From the NCBI GenBank assembly GCA_903872075.1, contig CAIQJF010000005.1:37934-101933 (forward strand): DNA of 64,000 nucleotides, written 5' to 3'. A model generated the notes under the pieces. It saw only the letters and a program-made list of their open reading frames with translations, had not been told where the DNA came from and did not search any database. Positions within the stretch are counted from its first letter, which is position 1; each line of letters starts with the position of its first letter. This stretch comes from an uncultured Caulobacteraceae bacterium (GTDB lineage: Bacteria > Pseudomonadota > Alphaproteobacteria > Caulobacterales > Caulobacteraceae). Shown piece by piece: positions 46,633 through 54,595 of the stretch. Position numbers and translations under genes: made by a program.

Positions 46633-46769
46633 GTGAATCTCCCCGCCCAACGCCACCCCATATGCCCGCGATTTTCCACGCGATCCAAGGGTCGGGAACG
46701 GCGTCGGTCGCCGGGGCGCGTAGTTTCCGGGGCTGCCTGGCGCGCCCCGCGTCGGCCACAGACAGGGCC

Positions 46770-47807
46770 ATGAAAGCTTTTGTCTATAACGGCCCCGGCC
46801 AGTCGGCTCTCGAAGAGCGTCCCAAGCCGGTGATCGGCGCCCCGACCGACGCCATCGTCAGAGTCACCCGGACGACCATCTGCGGCACCGACCTGCATAT
46901 CTTGAAGGGCGATCTTCCAAGCTGTGCGCCCGGACGGATTCTGGGTCATGAGGGCGTGGGCGTCATCGACAGCGTCGGAGCCGCCGTCACGGCGTTCAAG
47001 CCCGGCGACCGGGTGCTGATCTCCTGCGTCAGCGCCTGCGGCAAGTGCGCGTCCTGCCGAAAAGGCATGTTCTCTCACTGCGAGACCGGCGGCTGGATCC
47101 TCGGCAACACCATCGACGGGACCCAGGCCGAGTTCGTCCGCATTCCCCATGCCGACACCAGCCTCTACCCGATCGCCGACGGCGACGACGAGGACGCCCT
47201 GGTGATGCTCAGCGACATCCTGCCGACCGGCTTCGAATGCGGCGTCCTGAACGGCAAGGTTCAGCCCGGCGCGACCGTGGCCATCGTCGGCTCGGGTCCG
47301 ATCGGACTGGCCGCCCTGCTCACGGCGCGGTTCTATTCCCCGGGCGAGATCATCATGATCGATCTCGACGACAACCGTCTGGAGGTCGCCAGGCGCTTCG
47401 GCGCGACCCAGACCATCAACAGCGCCGACGGCAAGGCGGTTGAGGCGCTGATGGCCCTGACTGGCGGCCGCGGCGTCGACACCGCCATCGAGGCGGTCGG
47501 CGTTCCGGCCAGCTTCGAACTCTGCGAGCAGATCGTCGCCGCCGGCGGCGTGATCGCCAATATCGGCGTCCATGGCGTCCCGGTGACCCTTCACCTGGAG
47601 CGTCTCTGGGACCGCAATATCAGCATCACCACCCGCCTGGTGGACACCGCCAGCACGCCGATGCTGCTTAAGGTTCTCAAGGCCGGGAAGATCGACCCCA
47701 AGCTGCTGATCACCCACCACTTCAAGTTCGCCGATATCGGCAAGGCCTATGAGACCTTCGGAGACGCCGCCGCCACCAAGGCGCTGAAAGTGATTATCGA
47801 AGTTTAG
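46770..47807 (+). CDS. Zinc-dependent alcohol dehydrogenase
   Basis: A 345-residue MDR alcohol dehydrogenase. Catalytic zinc ligands are Cys in TTICGTDLHI and His/Glu in LGHEGVG; the structural zinc site is the four-Cys lobe CVSACGKCASCRKGMFSHC (about 92-110). The Rossmann motif VAIVGSGPIGLAALL is near 171-185, followed by an Asp-ended strand (MIDLDDNRLEVA) that predicts NAD preference. ATG 46770 is placed directly before MKAFVYNGPGQ, the typical start. It resembles isopropanol- or threonine-dehydrogenase-like enzymes. It stands alone, divergent from the exported hydrolase. Confidence 0.92.
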   Translation: MKAFVYNGPGQSALEERPKPVIGAPTDAIVRVTRTTICGTDLHILKGDLPSCAPGRILGHEGVGVIDSVGAAVTAFKPGDRVLISCVSACGKCASCRKGMFSHCETGGWILGNTIDGTQAEFVRIPHADTSLYPIADGDDEDALVMLSDILPTGFECGVLNGKVQPGATVAIVGSGPIGLAALLTARFYSPGEIIMIDLDDNRLEVARRFGATQTINSADGKAVEALMALTGGRGVDTAIEAVGVPASFELCEQIVAAGGVIANIGVHGVPVTLHLERLWDRNISITTRLVDTASTPMLLKVLKAGKIDPKLLITHHFKFADIGKAYETFGDAAATKALKVIIEV

Positions 47808-47922
47808 GTGGGCAGGTCGGCTCAGTCTCACGGGCCGTCCGGCTGCGTTCGTCCAAAACGCCTTGGGTCCGTCACTTTGCCGTGTCAGACTCCCGCTGCG
47901 AATTTTTCGCCGGGGGAGATTG

Positions 47923-48333
47923 ATGATGGCGTCGGGCACGGGATGGAAAGATGATCCCTGGACCCTGACCACCCCCAGCGGCGGATCGACGTTCCAGGCC
48001 TGGCGCGACGAGGCGGCCGATCCCCCGGCCCTGGTTGTCCAGGTGGGCAAGACTCAGCTGCGCTATTTCATCGCCGCCATCGACGATCTTCACGCCATGC
48101 TCAAGACGCGGGGCGACTGGGTTCTGCTGGGCGGGACCGATGAACAGAAGCCCGCCCCGGAGGGCAGCGTCGAGGCCTGGGGCCGCGCGGCCGACAACCC
48201 GGTCGGCGGCTGGTATGGCCTCAAGAAGGGCCTGCGGGGCCGCTTCGGCGTCTATGTGCCGCCGGTGATGGAGGCGCTCGGCCTCGCCGAGGTCGAGAAA
48301 CTGCCCCGCAACAACCGGATGCGCGCCCTTTAG
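47923..48333 (+). CDS. Conserved hypothetical protein
   Basis: A 136-residue soluble protein that I do not recognise with certainty. It begins ASGTGWKDDPWTLTTPSGGSTFQAWRDE and ends KGLRGRFGVYVPPVMEALGLAEVEKLPRNNRMRAL, without signal peptide or membrane helix. The ordered mixture of aromatic and hydrophobic residues, GGGGGAG at the right distance before ATG 47923, and codon use like neighbouring genes make it a real gene. Other small proteins annotated only as unknown start in the same way in alphaproteobacteria. It overlaps the 3' end of the M20 peptidase gene by 4 bases, convergently. Confidence 0.75.
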   Translation: MMASGTGWKDDPWTLTTPSGGSTFQAWRDEAADPPALVVQVGKTQLRYFIAAIDDLHAMLKTRGDWVLLGGTDEQKPAPEGSVEAWGRAADNPVGGWYGLKKGLRGRFGVYVPPVMEALGLAEVEKLPRNNRMRAL

Positions 48334-49508
48334 GCCCTCTCTGGCCTTGCCCGCATCTTTGCCACCTCGGCCAGATAGCGCGCGCCGGGAACCAGGCCCG
48401 AATCGGCGAAGTCGAAACGGGCGTTGTGCAGCGGCGCGGAGTCCTCGCCATTGCCCACGAAGGCGAAGCAGCCGGGGATGTGCTCCAGGAACCGCGCGAA
48501 ATCCTCCGACGCCGTGATCGGCGGCCGGTCGGCCGTCACCGCCGCCTCGCCGAACACCCTGCGGGCGGCCGCCACGGCGTGCGCCGTTTGTGCGGCGTGA
48601 TTCACCAGGGGAACGAACTCGCGAGAATAGGTCACCTGGGCGGTCAGGCCATAGGTCTCGGCGATTCCCGCCGCCATGCGCCGCATCTCCGCCTCCACCG
48701 CCGCGCTCACCTCGGCGCGGAAGCTGCGGACATCGCCCAGGATCCGCGCCTCGCCGGGCAGGACGTTGCGGGTTCCGTCGGTGAGCAGTTCGGTGGCGGA
48801 GACCACCGCCGTGTCGGCCGGATCGAGCCGCCGCGAGACGATGGTCTGCAGGCTCATCACCAGGGCGCAGGCGGCCACCAGGGTCTCGCGGATATGCTGC
48901 GGGCGGGAGGCGTGGCCGCCCTGGCCGGTCAGCACGATCTCGAAATTGTCCTCCGCCGACATCAGCGGCCCCACGCAGGTCTCGAACCGGCCCACCGCCA
49001 GCCCCGGCCAGTTGTGCAGGCCGTAGATCTCGTCCACCGGAAACCGGTCGAGGAAACCATCCTCCAGCATGGCCAGGGCGCCGCGGCCCCATTCCTCGGC
49101 CGGCTGGAAGATGAACCGGACCGTTCCTTCGAAGTCCGGGTCCTGGACGAGGCTCTTGGCCGCCCCCAGCAGCATGGCCGTATGGCCGTCGTGACCGCAG
49201 GCGTGCATCACGCCGCTATGCCGCGAGGCGTGGGTGTGATCCGCCTTTTCCTGGATCTTCAGGGCGTCCATGTCGGCGCGCAGGCCGATGCGCCGGGCGC
49301 CGGCGCCCCGGGTCAGGGTCGCCACCACGCCGGTGCCCCCGACCCCTTCCACGACCTCGTTGAGGCCAAAGGACCGCAAAGCAGCCGCCACCTGGGCGGC
49401 GGTGCGGGTCTCGGAGAATCCGAATTCCGGATGGGCGTGCAGATCGTGCCGCCAGGCGGTCATGTCCCGCGCCAGCTCGTCCCAAATTGCCGCGTCGTCC
49501 GCGCTCAT
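48330..49508 (-). CDS. M20 family amidohydrolase (hippurate hydrolase-like)
   Basis: A 392-residue zinc amidohydrolase. WRHDLHAHPEFGFSETRTA opens the family profile; the metal site is HACGHDGHTAMLLGAAK (about 100-116). FQPAEEWGRGA contains the catalytic Glu pair (about 137-147), and PPITASEDFARFLEHIPGCFAFVGNG near the C-terminus completes it. Enzymes of this type remove acyl or aminoacyl groups from amino acids or plant-hormone conjugates. ATG 49508 overlaps the stop of the upstream ammonia-lyase gene (ATGA). It probably acts with that gene in amino-acid-derivative catabolism. Confidence 0.92.
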   Translation of the reverse strand: MSADDAAIWDELARDMTAWRHDLHAHPEFGFSETRTAAQVAAALRSFGLNEVVEGVGGTGVVATLTRGAGARRIGLRADMDALKIQEKADHTHASRHSGVMHACGHDGHTAMLLGAAKSLVQDPDFEGTVRFIFQPAEEWGRGALAMLEDGFLDRFPVDEIYGLHNWPGLAVGRFETCVGPLMSAEDNFEIVLTGQGGHASRPQHIRETLVAACALVMSLQTIVSRRLDPADTAVVSATELLTDGTRNVLPGEARILGDVRSFRAEVSAAVEAEMRRMAAGIAETYGLTAQVTYSREFVPLVNHAAQTAHAVAAARRVFGEAAVTADRPPITASEDFARFLEHIPGCFAFVGNGEDSAPLHNARFDFADSGLVPGARYLAEVAKMRARPERA

Positions 49509-50641
49509 GCCGCCACCCTTTCCGGATCGAGACCGGTCAGCCGCCGATAGAGATCCGGGTCGGTGGCCCCCTCGCTGTTGATCAGCCAGACGCGCGAGGT
49601 CGCGTCCAGGCCGAGGCTCCTGCGCATGTCCGGATCGCCGGCCGCGACCATCAGCCCGGCCAGACCCGCCCCGCCGCTCTCTCCGGCCACGATCGCCGCA
49701 TCCCCGGCTGCCGGCGCGCCCAGCCGGAGCATGGCGGCCACCGCGTCCGTATCGCTCACGGTCAGGAAGGCGTCGGCTGTCCGTTCGAGAATGCGCCAGG
49801 CCGACAGCGACGGCGCATAGCACTCCAGCATCGCCATCACGGTCGCTTCGCCCGCCGGGATGGCTGTCAGCGTCCCGGCCCGGGCGCTCGCGAACAGACA
49901 GGCGGCCTTGTCCGGCTCGACCACGACTACCTTCGGCCGGGCCGCGTCCAAGGTCGCCGCGAGATGGCCGGCCACCGCCGCCGCCAGACCGCCGACCCCG
50001 GCCTGCAGGAACACATGCGTCGGCGGCGCGGGCAGCGCCGCCAGGGTCTCGGCGGCGATCGTCGTATAGCCCTGCATCACCAGGCCGGGGATGCGCTCAT
50101 AGCCCGGCCAGGCGGTGTCGGAGACCACGGTCCAGCCGTTCTCGGCGCTCACCCGCGCGGCTTCGGCAACCGAGTCGTCATAGGTTCCCGCCACCCGCAC
50201 GATCTCGGCCCCATAGGCGGCGATGGCGGCGGCCCGCGCGTCGCTAACCCCGCCGTGCACGAAGATCACCGCTCGCGCCCCCACCCGCCGGGCGCCGAAG
50301 GCGACGCTGCGGCCGTGGTTGCCGTCGGTGGCGCAGGCGAAGACCATCGGAGACGAGGCGCCGCCCGCGCGGGCCTCCCCGGCCAGCCGCATCACCGCAT
50401 AGGCGCCGCCCAGAGCCTTGAAACTGCCCAGGCCCAGCCGCCGGCCCTCGTCCTTGAGGTGGATCGCCGCCACACTGAGCTCGGCCGCCAGCCCTGGCAG
50501 GCTCACCAGAGGCGTGGGGCCCGCCCCGTCCAGCCGTCCGATCCCGGCCATGGCCTCGGCCGCGCCCTCCGCGCCCAGCAAGCGGGCGTCGGCTGCGTCC
50601 AGCGCGGCGCCGTGGGCGGGCAGGGTGTTGAGCAGCAGCAT
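49505..50641 (-). CDS. dpaL: Diaminopropionate ammonia-lyase-like PLP enzyme
   Basis: A 378-residue fold-type II PLP enzyme. The Schiff-base lysine is K75 in GLGSFKALGGAYAV, typical of diaminopropionate ammonia-lyase, and DGNHGRSVAFGARRVGARAVIFVH is the phosphate/Asn segment. QAGVGGLAAAVAGHLAA is the Gly-rich phosphate-binding loop. It eliminates ammonia from 2,3-diaminopropionate to give pyruvate, or acts on related beta-substituted amino acids. It overlaps the M20 gene by 4 bases and is divergent from the YedK-like gene with only 51 bases between starts. Confidence 0.85.
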   Translation of the reverse strand: MLLLNTLPAHGAALDAADARLLGAEGAAEAMAGIGRLDGAGPTPLVSLPGLAAELSVAAIHLKDEGRRLGLGSFKALGGAYAVMRLAGEARAGGASSPMVFACATDGNHGRSVAFGARRVGARAVIFVHGGVSDARAAAIAAYGAEIVRVAGTYDDSVAEAARVSAENGWTVVSDTAWPGYERIPGLVMQGYTTIAAETLAALPAPPTHVFLQAGVGGLAAAVAGHLAATLDAARPKVVVVEPDKAACLFASARAGTLTAIPAGEATVMAMLECYAPSLSAWRILERTADAFLTVSDTDAVAAMLRLGAPAAGDAAIVAGESGGAGLAGLMVAAGDPDMRRSLGLDATSRVWLINSEGATDPDLYRRLTGLDPERVAA

Positions 50642-50692
50642 GATGGCGCAGGGTTATCGCCAATCCCGCCGCCCGGCGATAGGCTCGCGCCC

Positions 50693-51352
50693 ATGTGCAA
50701 CCGCTACGGCTATCTCGCCCCGGTCTCCCGTCTCGCCGACGTGTTCAGCGAGATCCGCATCCCCCTGCTGTTCGATGGCGGGGCGGTGCCCAACCTGCCG
50801 CCCCAGGACCATATCCGGCCGACCAATATCGCCCCCATCGTCCGCGCCCTCAACCCCGCCGCGCCTGAAGGCGGCGTGACCCTGGTCGAGGCCCGCTGGT
50901 GGCTGATCCCCTTCTTCCACAAGGGAACGGTGAAAGAGTGGAAGCCCATGTGCACCAACGCCCGCAGCGAGACGGTGGCCACCACGGCGACCTTCCGCGA
51001 GCCGTTCCGCCGCCGCCGCTGCCTGGTCCCCGCCACGCACTATTTCGAATGGACCGGCGAGAAGGGGGCCAAGACCATGTGGCGTTTCACCCGGACGGGG
51101 GCCGACCTGTTCTGCTTCGCCGGCCTGTGGGACCGGGCCACCACCGCAGACGGGGTGATCGAAAGCTTCACCATCCTGACCTGCGCCCCGGGTCCCGACT
51201 GCGCGCCGTATCACACCCGCCAGCCGGTGGTGCTGGAGCAGGAAGACTGGGGCCGCTGGCTCGACCTCACCGCCGATGTCTCGTCCCTGATGCGCGCCGG
51301 GCCCGCCGGGACGATCTCCGTCGCCCTGGCCGATGAAGGCGCCGCCGCATGA
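50693..51352 (+). CDS. SOS response-associated peptidase / abasic-site-binding protein (YedK/HMCES family)
   Basis: A 219-residue SRAP-domain protein that forms a covalent thiazolidine link to abasic sites in single-stranded DNA. C2 directly after Met1 (MCNRYG) is the crosslinking Cys. NARSETVATTATFREPFRRRRCLVPATHYFEW contains the conserved Asn and Glu, and the His of PYHTRQPVVL is the third catalytic residue; relatives usually read HDRMPVIL there. ATG 50693 exposes the Cys, as needed. Oddly for a DNA repair gene, it overlaps an amidohydrolase by 4 bases and is embedded among nitrogen-compound hydrolases. Confidence 0.9.
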   Translation: MCNRYGYLAPVSRLADVFSEIRIPLLFDGGAVPNLPPQDHIRPTNIAPIVRALNPAAPEGGVTLVEARWWLIPFFHKGTVKEWKPMCTNARSETVATTATFREPFRRRRCLVPATHYFEWTGEKGAKTMWRFTRTGADLFCFAGLWDRATTADGVIESFTILTCAPGPDCAPYHTRQPVVLEQEDWGRWLDLTADVSSLMRAGPAGTISVALADEGAAA

Positions 51353-52596
51353 GCTCTCCCGCCTCGAATCTGCGCATCGATTCCGACCGCCTGTGGTCGA
51401 CCCTGACCGAGACCGCCGCCTTCGGCGCCACGGCGAAAGGCGGCCTTTGCCGTCTCGCCCTGTCCGAAGAGGACGCGCAGGTCCGCCGCTGGTTCGTCGC
51501 CGCCTGCGAAGCCGCCGGCTGCACGGTGCGCGCGGACGAACTGGGCAGCCTCTACGCCCGCCGCGAGGGCACCGACCCGACCCTCGCCCCTATCGCCATC
51601 GGCAGCCATCTCGACACCCAGCCCACCGGCGGGCGGTTCGACGGCATTCTCGGCGTGCTCGCCGGGCTGGAGCTGATCCGCACCCTCAATGACGCCGGCC
51701 TCGTCACCCGCCATCCCATTGAGATCGTCGACTGGACCAATGAGGAGGGGGCCCGCTTCGCCCCGGCCATGCTGGCCTCCGGCGTGTTCGCGGGGGCGTT
51801 CGACGCGGACTACGCCCGCACGCGCACGGATCGCGATGGCGTCAGCTTCGCCGACGCCCTGAACGCCATCGGCTTCGCCGGCCCCGCGCCCGCCCGGGGC
51901 GCGCCGCCCGCCGCCTATTTCGAGCTGCACATCGAGCAGGGGCCCGTCCTGGAGGACGCCGGCGTCGAGATCGGCGTTGTCACCGGCGTGCAGGGCGTAC
52001 GCTGGCTCGACGTCACCGTCTCCGGCCAGGCCTGCCACGCCGGGACCACGCCCATGGCCCTGCGCCGCGATCCGCTTCAGGGCGCCGCCCGGCTCGCCGC
52101 CGTCGTGGACACGATCGGCCGGTCGGAACCCGGGGTCTCGCTCTCCACCGTCGGCGTCTTCGAGGCCTTCCCGGGCTCGCGCAACACCGTTCCCGAAACG
52201 GTCCGGATGACGGTCGACCTGCGCCATCCGGGTCCTGGCGGGCTGGACCGCCTCGAGGGCGCCCTGCGCGTCAACGCGGCGGCCATCGCCTCTGATCTCG
52301 GCCTCGACATCGACATCGCCGAGGTCTGGACCTCACCGCCCGTGGTGTTCGATCCCGCCTGCGTCGGGGCCGTGCACCAGACGGTTGCCCGCCTGGGTTT
52401 CACCCATCAGGACATCATCTCCGGCGCCGGTCACGACGCTGTCTACGTCTCGCGCGTCGCCCCGGCCGCCATGATCTTCACCCCCTGCGAAGGCGGCATC
52501 AGCCACAACGAGGCGGAGAACATGACCCCCGCCCAGGCCGCCGCCGGCGCCGACGTGCTGCTGCACGCCGTGCTGGCGTTCGACGCCTTGAGCTAG
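51349..52596 (+). CDS. Zn-dependent amidase (allantoate amidohydrolase/N-carbamoyl amino acid hydrolase type)
   Basis: A 415-residue M20-like hydrolase of the AllC/hydantoinase-C family. Metal ligands lie in GSHLDTQPTGGRFDGILGVLAGLE (about 84-107), WTNEEGARFAPAMLASGVF (about 126-144) and, near the C-terminus, SGAGHDAVYVSRVAPAAMIFTPCEGGISHNEAE. It hydrolyses ureido or N-carbamoyl groups, releasing ammonia and CO2. Its ATG overlaps the SRAP gene stop. Together with the M20 amidohydrolase and ammonia-lyase on the other strand it suggests use of purine- or amino-acid-derived nitrogen. Confidence 0.92.
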   Translation: MSSPASNLRIDSDRLWSTLTETAAFGATAKGGLCRLALSEEDAQVRRWFVAACEAAGCTVRADELGSLYARREGTDPTLAPIAIGSHLDTQPTGGRFDGILGVLAGLELIRTLNDAGLVTRHPIEIVDWTNEEGARFAPAMLASGVFAGAFDADYARTRTDRDGVSFADALNAIGFAGPAPARGAPPAAYFELHIEQGPVLEDAGVEIGVVTGVQGVRWLDVTVSGQACHAGTTPMALRRDPLQGAARLAAVVDTIGRSEPGVSLSTVGVFEAFPGSRNTVPETVRMTVDLRHPGPGGLDRLEGALRVNAAAIASDLGLDIDIAEVWTSPPVVFDPACVGAVHQTVARLGFTHQDIISGAGHDAVYVSRVAPAAMIFTPCEGGISHNEAENMTPAQAAAGADVLLHAVLAFDALS

Positions 52597-53234
52597 CCGA
52601 GCGCGGTCGTCGCGCGGCGCGAGCGGATGGCGGCGCCCATGCCTGTGAAGCCCACCAGGATCACCAGCCAGGCGGCGGGTTCGGGTACGCCGGTCACGGC
52701 GGCCACACCGATCACCTGATTGCCGCTCCGGCCGGTGTCGTATTGCGACGTCGGGTCGCTATAGAGAACCGGCACGACGCTTTCGCCTGGCGCGCAGTCG
52801 AAGCCCTGGTTGTGGGTGGCGTTGCACCAATAGTGCTGTCCGCCATAGGCCGGGAAGGTCTGGAAGGCGAAATAGCCTGCGTCCGGCCCGCTGTAGTTGA
52901 AGAGCAGTTGGGTCGCCGTGGCGGTGACATCGACGCTCGGCGGACCAAAGAAGCCGTTCGTGCCATAGTTCAGCACGACGCTGTTGAGGTTCGTGAGGGT
53001 GTAGGAGGCGCCGCCACCCTGAAGCAGCAGGTTCCAGGAGACGATATCCCCGCCGGTCAGCACGCCCGTGGCGCCGTCGGTGGTGATCTGGCCGGTGACG
53101 CTGCCGTTCAGCACCGTCTCATTGACGTTGTAGGTGATATTGGACGCGGCGGCCGCGCCGGCGGCCAGAACCATCGATATCGCCAGCGAGCCCAACAGGG
53201 CGCGACGGGCGGGGGAAGCTGACAAGCGTGGCAT
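52593..53234 (-). CDS. PEPxxWA-CTERM sorting domain protein
   Basis: A 213-residue exported protein. ATG 53234 follows GGGAGA and gives a signal peptide (RALLGSLAISMVLAAGAAAASN). The mature part is beta-rich with TYNVNETVLNGSVTGQITTDGATGVLTGGDI, a pattern I recognise from PEP-CTERM proteins of unknown function. One Cys pair region (HYWCNATHNQGFDCAPGE) could make a disulphide. The anchor is VPEPAAWLVILVGFTGMGAAIRSRRA. This is the third PEP-CTERM protein in the window. It converges with the AllC-like gene, overlapping by 4 bases. Confidence 0.85.
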   Translation of the reverse strand: MPRLSASPARRALLGSLAISMVLAAGAAAASNITYNVNETVLNGSVTGQITTDGATGVLTGGDIVSWNLLLQGGGASYTLTNLNSVVLNYGTNGFFGPPSVDVTATATQLLFNYSGPDAGYFAFQTFPAYGGQHYWCNATHNQGFDCAPGESVVPVLYSDPTSQYDTGRSGNQVIGVAAVTGVPEPAAWLVILVGFTGMGAAIRSRRATTALG

Positions 53235-53444
53235 TGATGTCTCCCAGGGGCGCCCTGCATGGGCCATGGCCGGGATACTCACCCCTCCCCTTCGGAGTTC
53301 CCGAGGTATCCTGTTCAAAGCGGCTGAAGGGTGTCAATAATTAAACGAAAATTTGATGAAACGTAACAATCTGGGCCTGATACTGCGTCGCAAGTGTACG
53401 AAACCTTGGCCTTGCGCCGCCTTCGCCGCACTGGAGACCTCGTC

Positions 53445-53978
53445 GTGAGCGGCCGCTTTGTTCTCGTCACCGGCTGTTCTGGCGGCGGCAAATCCACCTT
53501 GCTGGCCGAACTCGCCGCGCGTGGCCATGCCGTGGTCGAGGAACCCGGCCGGCGTATCGTGAACCAGGAACTTGAGGGTGACGGCGCCGCTTTGCCCTGG
53601 GTCGACGAAGCCGCCTTTGCCCGCCGGGCCATCGACATGGCCCTGGCCGACCGCGCCGCCGCGCGGGACCTTCCGGCATGGGTGTTCTTCGACCGCGGCC
53701 TGATCGACGCCGCCTCGGCCCTGGAAGACATCACCGGCGAGCCAATGCTCAGGGCGCTCAACACGGCTTACCCCTATCACCGCCGCGTCTTCCTCGCCCC
53801 GCCCTGGCCCGAGATCTATGTGACCGACCCGGAGCGGCGGCACGGCTTCGAGGCGGGCCTTGCCGAGTTCGCGCGGCTGGAACTGCAGCTTCCGGCGCTC
53901 GGCTATGAGGTGATCCTGCTGCCCAAGACCACCGTCGCCGAACGGGCCGACTTCGTTCTGGCGACGCTCGCGGCGTGA
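53445..53978 (+). CDS. AAA-family P-loop ATPase
   Basis: A 177-residue P-loop NTPase. Walker A is GCSGGGKST at residues 10-18, and the Asp-containing strand AWVFFDRGLIDAA looks like Walker B. EEPGRRIVNQ and YHRRVFLAPPWPEIYVTDPERRHGF are conserved family features in a group annotated as ATP-binding or nicotinamide-riboside-kinase-like proteins; a kinase acting on a small metabolite is plausible. The start is GTG 53445, with GGAG upstream, rather than the frame opening at 53394. It stands divergent from the PEP-CTERM gene. Confidence 0.85.
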   Translation: MSGRFVLVTGCSGGGKSTLLAELAARGHAVVEEPGRRIVNQELEGDGAALPWVDEAAFARRAIDMALADRAAARDLPAWVFFDRGLIDAASALEDITGEPMLRALNTAYPYHRRVFLAPPWPEIYVTDPERRHGFEAGLAEFARLELQLPALGYEVILLPKTTVAERADFVLATLAA

Positions 53979-54046
53979 CACCTGGCGCGCTGACCCTGGC
54001 CACCGCCCGCGCGACGGGTCATGTTGGCCGTCAAACGGGGGAAACC

Positions 54047-54508
54047 ATGATCAGATCGACGACGACAGCCGCCTTGGCCACCGCCGCTCTCCTTGGCTTT
54101 GCCGCCGCTGCCCTGGCCCAGGCTGCGCCGCCGCTCGATCCGGCGGTGGCGCCGGCCCGCATCGCGGGCTCCGGCCTCAACGTCATGGATCTCGAGGCTC
54201 AGAAGGCCTGGTACGTCTCCACCCTCGGGATGACCGTGACGGCGACCTACCAGCGCGGCGGCGCGCCCTATGAATATGTCATGGGTCTGAATGCGCCGGG
54301 CGCCATTCTCGCCCTGCTCAAGGCGCCGCGTCCGCCCGGTCCCAACGGCTTCGGCCGCGTGATCCTGGAAACCCCCGACGCCAAGGCTTTGGCCGGCGTC
54401 CTCGCCGCCAAAGGTGTCCCCATGCGCGAGGTCGTGCCGAACGTCGCCTATTTCATCACCGATCCCGAGGGCAACGCCATCGAGCTCTACACCCCGCCCA
54501 CTCGCTAG
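54047..54508 (+). CDS. Exported VOC family protein
   Basis: A 153-residue glyoxalase-like protein with a signal peptide (AALATAALLGFAAAALAQA) and one VOC unit pair. GSGLNVMDLEAQKAWYVSTLGMTVTATYQ forms the first beta-alpha-beta, and GRVILETPDAKALAGVLAAKGVPMREV and FITDPEGNAIELYTP the second. The Glu of IELY is a typical metal ligand, while the N-terminal His is replaced by Asn. Periplasmic VOC proteins of this size are common in caulobacters; the function is unknown. The gene lies between the ATPase and the NADH dehydrogenase. Confidence 0.85.
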   Translation: MIRSTTTAALATAALLGFAAAALAQAAPPLDPAVAPARIAGSGLNVMDLEAQKAWYVSTLGMTVTATYQRGGAPYEYVMGLNAPGAILALLKAPRPPGPNGFGRVILETPDAKALAGVLAAKGVPMREVVPNVAYFITDPEGNAIELYTPPTR

Positions 54509-54595
54509 AGACGCGCCCCCTGTAACGATCCGGCCTCCCGCGCCGAACCCTCCACGTCGGCCGGCCTCCGCGGGTTCGACGGCGGGAGGCGGGAC

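Noticed and set aside
46593..46769. Longer start for the zinc alcohol dehydrogenase
   Set aside because: The extra 59 residues overlap the divergent hydrolase signal-peptide region and the family start MKAF follows at 46770.
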